A model generated the notes under the pieces. That model saw only the letters and a program-made list of their open reading frames with translations, had not been told where the DNA came from and searched no databases. The position numbers were made by a program, and so were the translations under genes. From Paracentrotus lividus (lineage: Eukaryota > Echinodermata > Echinoidea > Camarodonta > Echinidae): a stretch of 64,000 nucleotides of DNA. Location: NCBI GenBank assembly GCA_940671915.1, contig CALNVZ010003432.1:9145342-9209341 (forward strand). The letters run 5' to 3'. Of the stretch, positions 1 to 11,348 are shown piece by piece (the first letter of the stretch is position 1; every line of letters starts with the position of its first letter).

Positions 1-2
1 AA

Positions 3-114
3 TCATGGCCTGTTCGCCAACAGACACTGCGGATATTGCAACGGTTGCTATGCCAACAGAGAAAGTGTTTCACAGGAGATGAACTGCTACGTGCTCTAGT
101 TCATTGTCAAGAAG
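3..114 (+). CDS. DEP-domain gene, 5'-most exon visible (partial)
   Basis: Open reading from base 3 to a donor GGTAATA at 115, leaving one base over (phase 1). It codes the front of the DEP-like domain, including LLCQQRKCFTGDELLRALVH. The other two frames hit stops at about 98 and 88. The exon may begin before the window. Confidence 0.68.
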
Positions 115-3100
115 GTAATAAAGTGTATACAAGGTTAAAAGCTAATCAGCCTATATGCATAATCATATATTGATGATGAAATAATATTTTGACCAATTTA
201 ATCATCAATAATTTGTAATCCCCCCTAAAAATCAACATCACAACCTAGTGCCCTTCCTACATTTCTCTGTTCAGGTTCTTTCTACTAAGGTGCTGTATTA
301 ATGCTCTCAATAGTTAGTATCTACTCCTATCCACTCCCTATACAGTGTGTCTCAGAAAGAACTATAAACTTTTGAAACGGCTACAAAATATGAAATATAT
401 GGTTCTTGGGGGGAAAGATTCATATGTAGAGAAAGCTCATATCCTCAACTTTCATTTGACACGAAAAAAGTCCGAAAATAATGCATGCTTCAATGAGCAA
501 TGCACACTTGTGTGAAGGACACAAAAATGAGGCTGCGCAAGAATTCGCTATGTGGTAAATACTACCTGTCTATGGCACGCCATGAGGAATTAAAAGCAAT
601 AATGGCGTGAATCGGCTAACAAAGACAAAATAAACCAAAAGACAAAAAAAAAATATATATATATATATATATTAATAATATGAAAACAGAAAGGTTGTCC
701 ATTACATGTTTACATAATATTGATGATTATTTCTGACTTATGGTTTATTTTTTTCTTTGTTAGCCGATTCACACATCGTTGTTTTTGATCCCTCATGGCG
801 TGCCATAGGCAGGTGATAAATGCATAGCAAATTCCTGCGCACCCTCAGTTTTGTGTCCTTCACAAAAGTGGGCATTGCTCATTGAAGCATGCATCATTTG
901 CGGATGTTTTGGTGTCAAATAAAAGTTCAGGATATGAGCTTTCTCTGCATATGAATCTTTACCCCCCCCCCCCAACAACCATATATTTCTTATTTGGTAA
1001 CTGTTTCAAAAGTGTATAGTTCTTTCTGGGACACACTGTGTAAGGAGATGCTCGGTAGAAAACCAATACCTTGTTTAACAAAATCTTGTTATATTGATAT
1101 ATCATGAAAGTTTGCACATGTTTGCATTTAGGACTGGGATAATCGTATCTTTTATCTGTTCTCATCTTTAATGGGAGTGAACTGTATCTCTACTAGTAAC
1201 TCATTTGGCAACAGTGGCTTCTTAATATTAAATTTTGTTTGACCTTTGTTTGACCTTGACAGAGGAGAATCCAGCAGAAGATATTTGGGATTGGGCGCAT
1301 CGGATAGCTGACCAGCTACTGAGATCTGGTCTGGTTAGACGTATGATGGCCAGTGGACACACCGTGGATCTTCATGCATTGGAAAGCCGAGGTATGCCCA
1401 ATCTAGTTTGTTTTACAAGATTACAATATATCATTTTTTTCCCCCATAAATTTGCATAATTAAGGCCTGATATCTTGAAGATTTTCTAATTTAGCTGTTT
1501 GGCAACAATTGTAAATCGATTCAGCACAAAATGTTACCCTAGTGTATATAAATGCAGGTGGGGCAAAATGTGGACCACGAAAATAAAGAACTAAGCTTCT
1601 TTTTTTATCTTATCCCATGGTCTTTTCTGGAAGGTCGATTGTACAATAGGTGACAGAACATTATCTCCGGAAACGATTGCTCCAGGCTTTATTTCATCTA
1701 AGATGTAGGATTAGGGTTAGGGTAGGGTATGATGTTAATCCAGGGATGAAGTTAGTCATTCAATTAGTGTATGGGTTTTAGAGAAGAGCGATTGCTGTGG
1801 AGCAAATATGATTGCTTGATGGTCAATCTTTAAAACCAAATGTCTATCGTCAGCCCTGGACATAGTACTTTACTTATCCCTAGGGCTCTATATTAAGCCT
1901 AATTTCTGTTTTGGAACACCACAAAAACTACTTTGTAATGGTTTACTTCCTTTGCAAGGATACGAAAGAATACCTCAATAAAATCGCCTTCTCATAACTT
2001 GAGATAAAAGTTTGAGCACTAAACCAGTGAAATAATTAGTCATGCGGTCACAAATGAGGAGATGCAAATTCCATTTTGCAGCGAAAATGTCTGCTGCTAC
2101 TTGAATGGACCTGCTCAAATGGAAATGTGTGAATTTACAATTACGTAAATGCTGATATAAAAAAAAAAAAAACAGCTGAAGTTATGGAACGTTAAAGGAA
2201 CTTTTGGACACTCATTGGCTTAGAGTTTACCCAAGTAGCCTGGCATTTTTACGGTTCGATGTATTATGAAAGGAATAAATTATTATAAATTGTAAATATT
2301 GTTTTCCCTCTTAGATGGGCCAAACTTCCATCTTGCTTCCCTTGGAGAGATCAGTGACTACGAAGGATACAGCTTTCCTGAGGTAACCCTGCACAGCATC
2401 CCCAGTACATCCAAGAAGAAAGCTGCTCGGGACACATCGACTGCCGAAGACACGGACAGGACAGTGGAAGAGATCTCAAGACGGCTACAGATGACTGACG
2501 ATAGAGGGACGGACGAGATGGATGACAGCAGCGTAAGCAGTGAGGAGGACGGGGAAATCCAGCGTCTCTTTGAGATATCGGTGGAGGTGTACCGTAGTAC
2601 ATCACCATCCACTCCGGTTGTGGAGTCCCCATCTGGAAATCCTTCTGGGGGTGATGTGGGTGATGGTAGCCCAAGTGCGACTACTACCGTTGTGTCAGCA
2701 TCAGTGCGTGCAGAGCCTGAGGAGTCTTCCAACGATTATCCAGTACCCAAAGAAATTGAAGCCACACTGGAAGAACCAACTATGCAAACAACAGAACATA
2801 TGCATCATAGTAATAAAGATAACAAGAGAGATGTTGTCAAGGACATTGATTATGTAGAAGGTAGACCTTCTTGCCTTACAAGAACCCCTGTAGTTGTAGA
2901 AAAGGACCAAACAGTCACTATTGATAAAGATGAACAAATATTTGATGATAACAAAGGTGATAGAGACTTGTGCTGTTCTGATGAACGCAGTATACAAAGA
3001 GACATTGAAAATGGTGCAGGGGATATAGAAACTTCTATGGCAGATAGTTCCCTAGTGGTGCCATGTACTGAAGGAAATGTACAGCCTGATGATGTAGAAG

Positions 3101-3887
3101 TGCTAATAGTCAGGCCTAAAGTTGCAAACATTCTGGAATCAATGAGAGTAAAGCCTCCTTGTTCTCTCGTGCATTCACCAATGGGAGAAGAGCAAGAAGA
3201 ATGTTTGGAGAGTGGGGAATCCAATGAGAAAGTGTTCAGGGTTATACCGGCAGATGTTGACAATACAAGGACAGGAATAAGCAATGATAATGTAAGGTCT
3301 GATGAAGACGTGGCACTTGAACCCTCATCGGTTGTTTCAGGTAGTGGTGATAACAATGAAAACTTGGTTCAGACAAGAGTAGAATCTTTTGGTGAGAATA
3401 GTAGATTCTCTCATGAGAATAGTCCCCAAAATAATGAGGAGGCTGACAATGTTTCATCACCTAAGGACACAGGTCCTCGACCAACAGGAGCAGTTGCAGG
3501 AGCGACAGGGAATGATAGAATACAACCGATACCCCTAGAACACCCCCAACGCTCCACCCGACTTACAGGGCTCCACTTCTCCTGAGTCTCCTCTGACCCT
3601 CCGGACTGAGACGTTTTTCCTCCTCGAGCCCACACCCCTGTCCTTGCCCCTTGTCTCCTAGGGGGGTTGTTACTGCTTCACGGCGCGATTCGCAGCAATC
3701 TCTGCTTTCTCGCAAGTCTAGCACCCTATACTACAAGAAGGGTGGGACCAGGCTCAGGAATCGCTCCATCCGGAGTCGCAGCCCAGTCCAAAGCTTTCCA
3801 GAGCATGTGAAAACTGGCAATGGCTTTAGCCCTGAGATGGTGATTGCCATCATCGCTACTCGAAGGCGAATCCTCCAAGAATCATAA
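3..3887 (+). CDS. 3' part of a DEP-domain gene with a long disordered tail (exons joined 3-114, 1263-1391, 2315-3585, then a tail in other frames)
   Basis: Three exons join in frame with good splice borders (donors at 115 and 1392, acceptors ending at 1262 and 2314). The joined N-terminal part resembles a DEP domain: KCFTGDELLRAL matches the helix-turn segment of DEP folds, and a later helix reads IADQLLRSGLVRRM. DEP domains usually mediate membrane or partner docking, as in Dishevelled, RGS proteins and LYCHOS; which family this belongs to cannot be told here. After the DEP-like part come about 400 residues rich in Ser, Glu and Asp, almost certainly disordered, with no fold recognised. The C-terminal tail is basic (RSIRSRSPVQ) and ends in RRRILQES. 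The gene begins upstream of the window. Near 3530-3660 the frame changes twice (separate entry). I do not recognise the gene by name. Confidence 0.72.
115..1262 (+). other. Intron between the two DEP-coding exons
   Basis: AT-rich intron bounded by GTAATA and a TTGACCTTGACAG acceptor. Its main content is a foldback element at 343-1040 with a short (TA)n run at about 652-671. No coding sequence is supported. Confidence 0.6.
343..1040. mobile_element. Foldback MITE, mariner-like ends (CAGTGTGTC)
   Basis: The sequence from 343 (CAGTGTGTCTCAGAAAGAAC) returns as its reverse complement ending near 1040. Arms of about 290 bp match along most of their length; both contain the segments around CTTTGTTAGCCGATTC and TGCTCATTGAAGCATGCAT. 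A spacer of about 120 bp with a (TA)n tract separates them. A TA precedes the left end. No transposase ORF is present, so this is non-autonomous. A related but distinct element lies at 30809-31333. Confidence 0.82.
1263..1391 (+). CDS. DEP-domain gene, second visible exon
   Basis: Acceptor TTGACCTTGACAG before 1263 and donor GGTATGC at 1392. The exon starts with two bases completing a Glu codon and ends with one base over. It codes EENPAEDIWDWAHRIADQ and then LLRSGLVRRMMASGHT, the C-terminal helices of the DEP-like domain. The leftover G joins AT of the next exon to give Asp, keeping the frame. Confidence 0.78.
1392..2314 (+). other. Intron with a decayed repeat fragment
   Basis: Around 1640-1800 lies a copy of a dispersed repeat with TTTATTTCATCTAAGATGTA and a GTTAGGGTTAGGG-type stretch. 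The same words recur at 25060-25190, and inverted in 62660-62849. Nothing else is recognised. The intron ends in a TTTTCCCTCTTAG acceptor. Confidence 0.5.
2315..3585 (+). CDS. DEP-domain gene, long exon coding the disordered tail
   Basis: Enters from the acceptor at 2313-2314 in the frame set by exon 2 (the joint reads ESRDGPNFHLASLGEISDYE). It codes about 423 residues rich in Ser, Glu, Asp and Thr, with an acidic cluster (SSVSSEEDGE) and many short charged stretches. There is no fold, membrane segment or signal peptide. In this frame the exon stops at 3583-3585, but protein-like sequence continues in other frames, so this stop is probably not the true end. Confidence 0.72.
3542..3887 (+). 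CDS. C-terminal tail of the DEP-domain gene, reached only by frame change
   Basis: From about 3542 a second frame reads GSTSPESPLTLRTETFFLLE and stops at 3658. A third frame takes over at about 3651 and reads SPRGVVTASRRDSQQSLL, then a basic stretch with RSIRSRSPVQSFPEH, stopping at 3885-3887. Both look like genuine Ser/Pro/Arg-rich protein rather than noise. Two explanations fit: two single-base assembly or allele indels, or a short intron ending at the pyrimidine-rich TGTCTCCTAG at 3652-3661. No donor in the correct phase was found for the intron reading. Confidence 0.5.
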
Positions 3888-4398
3888 CCAATTTGGAGAT
3901 GATCTTTGCTTATCAGAGAGGCTTACTGTATTAAACGTTATGCCAAAGCATGCTTTAGACTGGAGATAAACAAGCATATACTGTCCCCATGACAAAGGAA
4001 GCAACTCTCATATCACCCATTTTTAGGTTTGGGATGTTTTTCATATTTCATTTATTGCCAACTTCCTTTTGGCCAAGTTTCATGTATGGGAGTTTTATAC
4101 AGTTTAAAACTTAAAGTCATCATTCAGCTCATTCTTTTCGAACTTTATATGTAACATAATTAAAAGAGCAACTCTACACCTTTACAATTATACTTTCTTG
4201 CATTTATTATGTCCACACATAACCAAGATAATTAAAAATGAGGTAACAGGGTCAAATATATTTTTTGGTAAGTTTTGAGGAAAATGAACAAGACGAATGA
4301 ACGTTTTCACTCTGCAACATATAGTCTAGCACCTATTGGAATATTCAGACCTGCTTTTTAATATACATGTTTTTTGAATGTTGTTTTGTAAATCTGAG

Positions 4399-4925
4399 GT
4401 GCTGGTTCCAATCCGATGAGGCCAGACGCGAACTTGACATTTTTCACAAATCCCGAAATTCAAATGCCACCAAATCGCCAAAATAAAAATGAGTATTCCA
4501 TGTATCTGAGTTGTTGGGTTATTGTCAATTCGAGGGTCTATTCCAAATCCGCTGGATGCATGCCGCGAAACCTCGTGATTTTACTGCAAATCGCTAAATT
4601 TCAAAAATGGCTGCACTAATGGGCCGCCAAAACTGGAATCTATTATCCAAGGGTATTCTGGGGTTTTGGGTTTTATCAATTTGAGTGTCGATTCCGATCA
4701 TAATGCCAGCGCGAAACCCAACCAGATTTGTACGCCAAATCACGAAAAATTCAAATGGCTGCAGAAATGCCGCCAACTAGGAAACAGTATTCCACAGGGT
4801 ATTTTGGGTTGTTTTGGTGGATTCTTATCAATTCGAGGGTGCTGATTCCAAATTCGATGAGTGCAACCGCGAAACCAACAGATTTTATGCAATCACTAAA
4901 ATTCAAATACTCCATAATGAGCCAG
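4399..4925 (+). repeat. Block of ~160-bp repeats, forward orientation
   Basis: About three and a half diverged units. Each contains a version of CAAATCGCxAAAATTCAAA, ATGGCTGC..GCCGCCAAAACTGGAAT, GGGTATTTTGGGTTGTTTTGG, and CAATTCGAGGGTGCTGATTCC followed by CGATGAGTGC and GCGAAACC. The same unit in reverse orientation forms the block at 7035-7905. Confidence 0.75.
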
Positions 4926-5910
4926 CAGATTAATAGCGTCATTCATTTATATCACTAAGTGTTTTTGTGGTTTCTTCCAATCGTCGACTAAGCATCTTGA
5001 TAACACACATCAGAGATTACACAAAAAATAAAAACAGAAAAAAAGAAAAGAAAAGGAGAAAGAGAATGAAATGGATGAGTTTAAATGCTAATATATGGCC
5101 ATACATTGCCATATAAGTTATGAGACCTTTCCGTTACTTAATAGTTCCCAACAAACCGGCTAAGATTTAAACCATTGAGCTCCCACCACACATGAAAATG
5201 CTCCCACGATGACATTCTTTTCCTTATCAAAAATTCCTCTCTAGTTGTCAATTCTTTTTGCCATTCCGCTCAGAAACCCCATTCCCTATAGGGGTATGAT
5301 AAATCAATCATCACGGGAGCCTGACAAAAATAAACAAGTTGGTTAGCAAAGATGCTTTTAATCATTCTTCCGATCTTACGGGTTGCCCCACCCCGTCCCC
5401 CCCCTTTGGATCCGCCACTGACATGTAAAAGAGATTGTACGCCTATATCGTGCATATACGTCAACATATATATATTATTTAGTCGTGTTGATAAAAATAT
5501 TGATATAAGAGTATATAAGTAAACGGGTTAAAAAGGAAACATATATTATACAGACTATATTTGTCGGGGAAAAAAATCCTAGATACTTTATTTACTAGAT
5601 GCGATCTACAACAAGTATATTAAATTATATTTTAAAAAATGTATTATGCCTGTTAGTGAGTGAGATATGAATATACGTTGCATGTCTTAATCTAGCGATA
5701 TACAATATGAAAAACAAATATAAAATCCAAGATTGAATCATATGATGTCCTATTCTAGACTCTCGTTTTTTGAATGAGTAGGCCTAGAGCTACTTAACTG
5801 ACAGAACCACTAGATAACGTAAGAATATCGAATGAAATAGGTATTTCCGAATTTGCTTTCATTTGGAATTGATAGCATTTTCATGACTGTCGGCCGTTTT
5901 CACCCGCTTA

Positions 5911-6767
5911 GGGGAGACTGGGTAATTATGGCCCTGGGTAATTATGACCCCTCTGTCTTTGAGAGATCTTATAATTCTTTGCTGCATTACACAATGATAA
6001 TTTATTTTAACACATGCCTAGCTGACTCTTCCTCTATCATATGAGAAATAAGCCATTGCATGAATTTTGTGCTTAGGGGAGCTTAAAATGTACGGCAATT
6101 ACAATTCTGTTAATTGGAAAGTGCAAGTCTGCTTTTTATGTGGGGTGTGATATTATTAAATTAAATCATTTAAGATAAAATTTTGATTGAAATGAAACAA
6201 TAGGAGTAAAAAACAACAGAAAACTTCCACCTGAATATCCTTCAATAGTAGAGCTGTAAACTTTTGAAGGGGATCAAAATTTAAAATGCCATTTGGGGTA
6301 ATATGACCCCAATGCATAAACAGTGTAAAGCGCAGATAAGCGTAGATGGGGACATTAATTGTACGATTTGTACATAAATATATGTATTGCTTTGAAATGC
6401 ACAATTTCAAAATTTTGGCTGAACCAATTATTGTTAAATCATTGTTGTGGTTGATAAGTGTATTAGTAATACCACAACATTTATTATACATTACCATCAT
6501 TAACTAGCATAATATCTTTGAATTCATACAGTCCGATTACAATAGGGGCCATAAATACCCAACCCGTGGGGTAATTATGGCCCCCCCCCAAAGCTGATTA
6601 CATAATTAATTAATATGTAATGAGAAGTAGCAGGTTTATACTTTCCGTTGTATATTAAGGTATATGGACCGACTGCATTTTTACATTATTTAGAATTATT
6701 GAACTTTCATTTAACGGTACAAAATAGGAAATGTGAAAAAGGGGGCCATAAATTACCCCAGTCCCCC
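5911..6767. mobile_element. Inverted-repeat element with repeated GGGTAATTATGGCCC motif
   Basis: The left end GGGGAGACTGGGTAATTATG and right end CATAAATTACCCCAGTCCCC are inverted copies flanked by TA. The word GGTAATTATG(G/A)CCC or its reverse complement recurs inside at about 5920, 5936, 6295 (degenerate), 6545 (degenerate), 6568 and 6745. No transposase ORF is present. It lies between the two inverted ~160-bp repeat blocks. Confidence 0.8.
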
Positions 6768-7034
6768 TATATCATTTGCGTTTAAAAAAATCGCAAAGGT
6801 TTCCCTGAGGTACCCATCAAATTTGAATCAGAGCCATGAACTTGACAAAAAAGCTTAACTAATAAATACTCAAATAAACACATGGAATTTTTTTTAACGT
6901 GTGACTAATGGAGCGATATTGACGATTTGCGCAAAAATGTTCAATAGGTTTTTGTGCTCTAACTCATAGATTTTGAATCGGCATGCTCATTGAAGAAAAA
7001 AAATTATAAACAAATTAGATAACAATAAAATGCA

Positions 7035-7905
7035 CTTTTTCATTTCACTTGGCGGCCGTTTTTGGTTTTTTTAGCGGGGTTTCACAATTGTCACTCATCG
7101 GATTTGGGATCAGAACCTCAATTACAAGAACCACTGAACAACCTCTGAATAATACACATTTTAATTTTTAGGCAGACAATTTTAGCGGTGTCATAATCCT
7201 GTGGGTTTTGTGGCTGGTACTCATCGGATTTGGAATCAGTGCCTTGAATTGGCAAGGAACACCAAACACCTTGCAATTTACCCATAGAATACGCATTGTC
7301 AATTGGGCGCCATTATGGCAGCCATTTTGAATTTTAGCGATTTGCAATAAAATTGTTTGGTTCGCTACTGGCACTCCATTGAATTTGGAATCAGCACTCG
7401 AATTGAATAAGATCCACGCAAAACAACCGCCCAAATACCTTGGAATACTGATTTCCAGTTTTGGCGCCATTTTGGCAAGCCATTTTGAATTTTTGCCATT
7501 TGCGTAAAATACGTTGGGTTTCGCGACTGGCAACTCATTGAATTCGGAATCAGCACCCTCGAATTGATAAGAAACCACCAAAACAATCTCAGTAAATACC
7601 TTTGGAATAATGATTCCAGTTTTGGCGGCCATTTTGGCAGCCATTTTGAATTTTAGCGATTTGCGTAAAATCCACGAGGTTTCGCGGCTAGCACTCAGCG
7701 GATTTGGAATCAGCACCCTCGAATTGACAAGAAACCTACCAAAACAACTTCAGAATACCATTGGAATACTTCATTTCTCATATTTTGGCGGCCATCCTTG
7801 GCGGCCATTTTGAATTTTTCGGCGATTTTGGTGAAAAATGCCAAGTTTCGTGTCTGGGCACCAATCGGATTTGGAATCGCACCTCTGAATTGACAAAGAA
7901 CCATA
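7035..7905 (-). repeat. Block of ~160-bp repeats, reverse orientation
   Basis: Five to six diverged units, the reverse complement of the units at 4399-4925. Recurrent words are GGCGGCCATTTTGAATTTT, AGCGATTTGCGTAAAAT, CATCGGATTTGGAATCAGCA and CCTCGAATTGACAAGAAACC. With the forward block it forms a large imperfect palindrome of about 3.5 kb. Apparent reading frames here are by-products of the repeat. Confidence 0.78.
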
Positions 7906-10287
7906 AAAAAACATTGTATATATCAAAAAACAAGGTTACATGGTCTCTAGCCTGGACTAATATCCTAGAATAGATTTGTCTTTGATGATGTGTAACACCT
8001 GTGAAATCATTCACTCAGTCTTGTCTCATTTTCTCAACTTTGGCAAAAAATTGATTTTGTCCCTGTCACATTTATTTGCAATTCTTTTGGTTATATGCAT
8101 GACATGTGCGATGCAAGAAAGGTACCATTGTAAAGGTGAAGAGTTCCTCTTTAATTATACATTACAAATAAATTGCCAAAATAAATGAGCATAGTACATA
8201 GTCCCTCCAAAAATGGATTACTCTACCTTATTATTGATATCCATTGTATGAACTGATTTCCCTCTTTTGGCCACAGGTTTATTTTGTATATATTATTTAA
8301 GATTTCAAAACGTTTTACCTTTTCTTAATCAGTGGTATATGTTGTACATAATTATTTAAAATGGAAATACTTAAGCACACAGAATAAACTAAAGGATAAC
8401 TTATATTGTTTACATCGATTTGTGGCCAATGGATTATTTTCTATATGATTTAATATTGTGATAAGGCACACAAAATATACAAAAACATTATTAATTGTGG
8501 CAACCTAAGTATACTTTTATATGATCTCATTATACGAGATTAATTAAGGCAAAACAAACATATGAAATTGTTTCCTTCTTTTATTTATAATGTATACTGC
8601 AAAAGGGCTACAACCATAAAATAAAAGGTATGTTTTGTGTATACAGCAGAAATTATAAAGAGATGCTAACTATGTCATTATGAAAGGTTCACACATGCTT
8701 GAAATTTGAACTAGGATACCCTGTTATATTGAAATCTTGTTGAATCCTTGCTCATTGTAACTGGATGTACTATATATTTATTCATTTCTTCCATCGGTTT
8801 CACTGTCTCTAATTATTTACCTCATATACTTGTACTTTGACAATATGTACTCTCTTCTTATATTTTGTACAAAAGCTGTCATTTTGTAAAAGCTTCCTGG
8901 AGTTACCTTTGACCTACAATTTATTATCTCTTAACATCGAATCTGGGCGATAAAGAGACACGCATTCCAATTAGTGTGATACAACCATTCTTTATGACGT
9001 GCTTATGAAGTGTGTAACATACAGTTTAAAGTGTGAATATATTGTTCAGTACTCACTCAGTGATCTGTTGGAAATAGTAGAAAAGGTACATTCCACAGGG
9101 GAGGAAATACATGTATTATACTGTCAAATTCACCAATGAAATTGTCTTATTGGTTTGTGGAGTTAATCTCCTTCCCTTCCCCATATTCAAACGGTTAACC
9201 TTTGACCCTGGGTCATGTTAATCAAATACAAAGGTGATCTAGATTTCTGTGTGTGACACTTTTTTTGGATATCTTCGTAAGTAATCAGGTGAACATTCTA
9301 AAGATCTGAGTAGCAAGTAAAGCATTATTGTCCATGTATCACATCACTGCATTATCTTTGTGTAAACAAGTTGTTTACTAGTTATTTACCTGCCATACAA
9401 GCAAAACTATTTGTTAACACCAAAGAAAAAAAAAATAAAAAATTCTGTATAGTATATCTTATCACTAGCCATTTCTTTGAACTTTTTTCATTATTCTGGG
9501 TTAAGACTAATAAGAGTACAGTAATACTTGTACACACCTAAATTGAAAAAGGCAGTAATGGTTTCTCCAGATGCAATTTATTAGCATTTTATCATTATTT
9601 CATATGGAAGAACAATGTACATGTATGATCAAATTATGTTTGTTTTGCCACATATCTGTAATAGTGCAAAAAAGTGGTTTAATATTATTGTGCATAGACC
9701 ATACGGTTTATTTACATTTACATGTACATCTATATGTTAAGTGCAATTTTAGATCAAATAATCTACTTGTATTTATTTATGCATTCATTTCTCTTTAGAT
9801 ATTGTGTGAAAATTATGAATGAACTTTTTTATTGGAATCATGACAATTAAGAGAGGAACACAGGAAATTCAAGTGCCTGAGATATTGTATTTTTATTTTT
9901 TTATTTTCATGATATTGAGAAAACTAAATATTATGCATTGTTAAAATAGAATTTACATATCAGAGATAATTCTCTAATTTGATTTTTTAATGAATTCTCA
10001 CCTGTGCTAGAATTAATGCTTGGATCGAAATTGTATTCCAATGGTTAAGTCCACCAGAAAATGAAACTTTTTTTTTCCTTGTATTTTCTTTTAAACAAAT
10101 AATTATGAATTTCTTTTACAAGCAATAAAAGTAGAAAATACTTTAAAAAATAGATTGATTTTAGTGTGGATGTGACCTTTTATTAATATTGTGATACCAA
10201 AGACCCATATTCTACTTAATACATTAAACTTTAAAAACCCAACTACTTATATAATATTATTTTTGAAAGCCTTAGATAAATTTATAT

Positions 10288-10373
10288 TTATATCCCGATG
10301 GAATCCCATTTTCTTTGCTCATTTTCATTTTATATTTCTGGTCAGTTTCCCTTTGTTCAATTAAATTTATATT
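10288..10373 (+). repeat. 3' part of a tRNA-derived SINE
   Basis: The stretch CCCGATGGAATCCCATTTTC and following TTTGCTCATTTT...TTCTGGTCAGTTT matches the region just downstream of the box B sequence in the SINE copies at 37484 and 37811. The tRNA-like head is missing here. Confidence 0.6.
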
Positions 10374-10546
10374 ATTGGAATTATTGGACCCCACACCTCC
10401 TTTTATTAAGTTAAATATCTACATATGTTAGACATCTTAATGAAAAAGTTTATTCTTTTTACCCTCTCCCTATATTCTTTGTAGATATATGAATTATATG
10501 TTGTGATGAATTTCAGTACTAACTCTGTTTTTAACTATTAATATAT

Positions 10547-10673
10547 TACAGTACTGCCTGAGATCAACTTCACAGTTGATTGTAATCAAATAGCATAACC
10601 AACATTCACATAGTGTACAGCTGAGCTCCATCAATTACAATCAGCTGTGTTGTTGAACTTGGTCAGTACTGTA
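10547..10673. mobile_element. Short hairpin MITE (TACAGTACTG ends)
   Basis: Two ~40-bp inverted arms (TACAGTACTG..GAGATCAACTT..GATTGTAAT and its complement) enclose about 45 bp. The palindrome sits in AT-rich intergenic DNA. No coding capacity. Confidence 0.72.
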
Positions 10674-11348
10674 TGTAAACTTTTAGTTCCACAGTAAATT
10701 TATATATATTTTGTAAATTGCATCATGTATTAACTATATAAATTTTGTATAATATAACAAAAAATTGTATGATTGCAAGATATTGGTATTGGTTGAAAGC
10801 TGGAAATACATATTAAAATATGGTTGATATACACAATGCTGCCTGCTGTCTAATTGTCCTAAGTTACAGTCCTATTTTTGTATTCAAATGTAATTAAGAA
10901 AAGAACATATTATTAACATAAAAACTGTATTGAGAGGCCTTTGGTAGACTCTACAATGTATTTATTTACAATATCTTCAGTATGCATATGATGCCCGTGC
11001 ATTCATGTATTCCTTGAAGTATTATATTGATCAGTATTGCTTCATTGTCAATAATCAGAATGCAAATTAGATCGACCAAACATCACTTTATGTTCTGTTC
11101 AATTCCATGCCAAAGTGGACATGGAGCTGAAACTTAATGTGGTGCTGTGCCTTGTAAATGCAAATTAGGATATGAAAGGAACACAAAGGCCTTTTTTGCA
11201 ACACACTCGATGTACTAATACCCTAATCTTTCCTTCATAATCATATGTCTCCGAAGATGAACGTCTCTTCGCTTTAATATCTGGTTATGATCATGTCAAT
11301 CAATTCAAATACAAATCCGAATACTCTTTTTTTTTCCACCAAACTGAG

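Larger units (their letters stand above)
3888..11348. other. Intergenic region between the DEP gene and the sulfotransferase gene
   Basis: No gene is supported. It contains the 3' flank of the DEP gene, two inverted blocks of a ~160-bp repeat (4399-4925 and 7035-7905), an inverted-repeat element (5911-6767), a GC-rich repeat end near 5395-5421 (CTTTGGATCCGCCACTG), AT-rich sequence from 8 to 10.9 kb, a SINE tail (10288-10373) and a hairpin element (10547-10673). Confidence 0.6.

Noticed and set aside
1700..1735. Telomere-like TTAGGG words
   Set aside because: Only two or three imperfect units, and the same words recur in other copies of a dispersed element (25060-25190, and inverted at 62660-62849).
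7168..7716. 182-codon reading frame on the - strand
   Set aside because: It lies wholly in the ~160-bp repeat block; the amino-acid sequence repeats with the DNA unit and has no recognisable domain.
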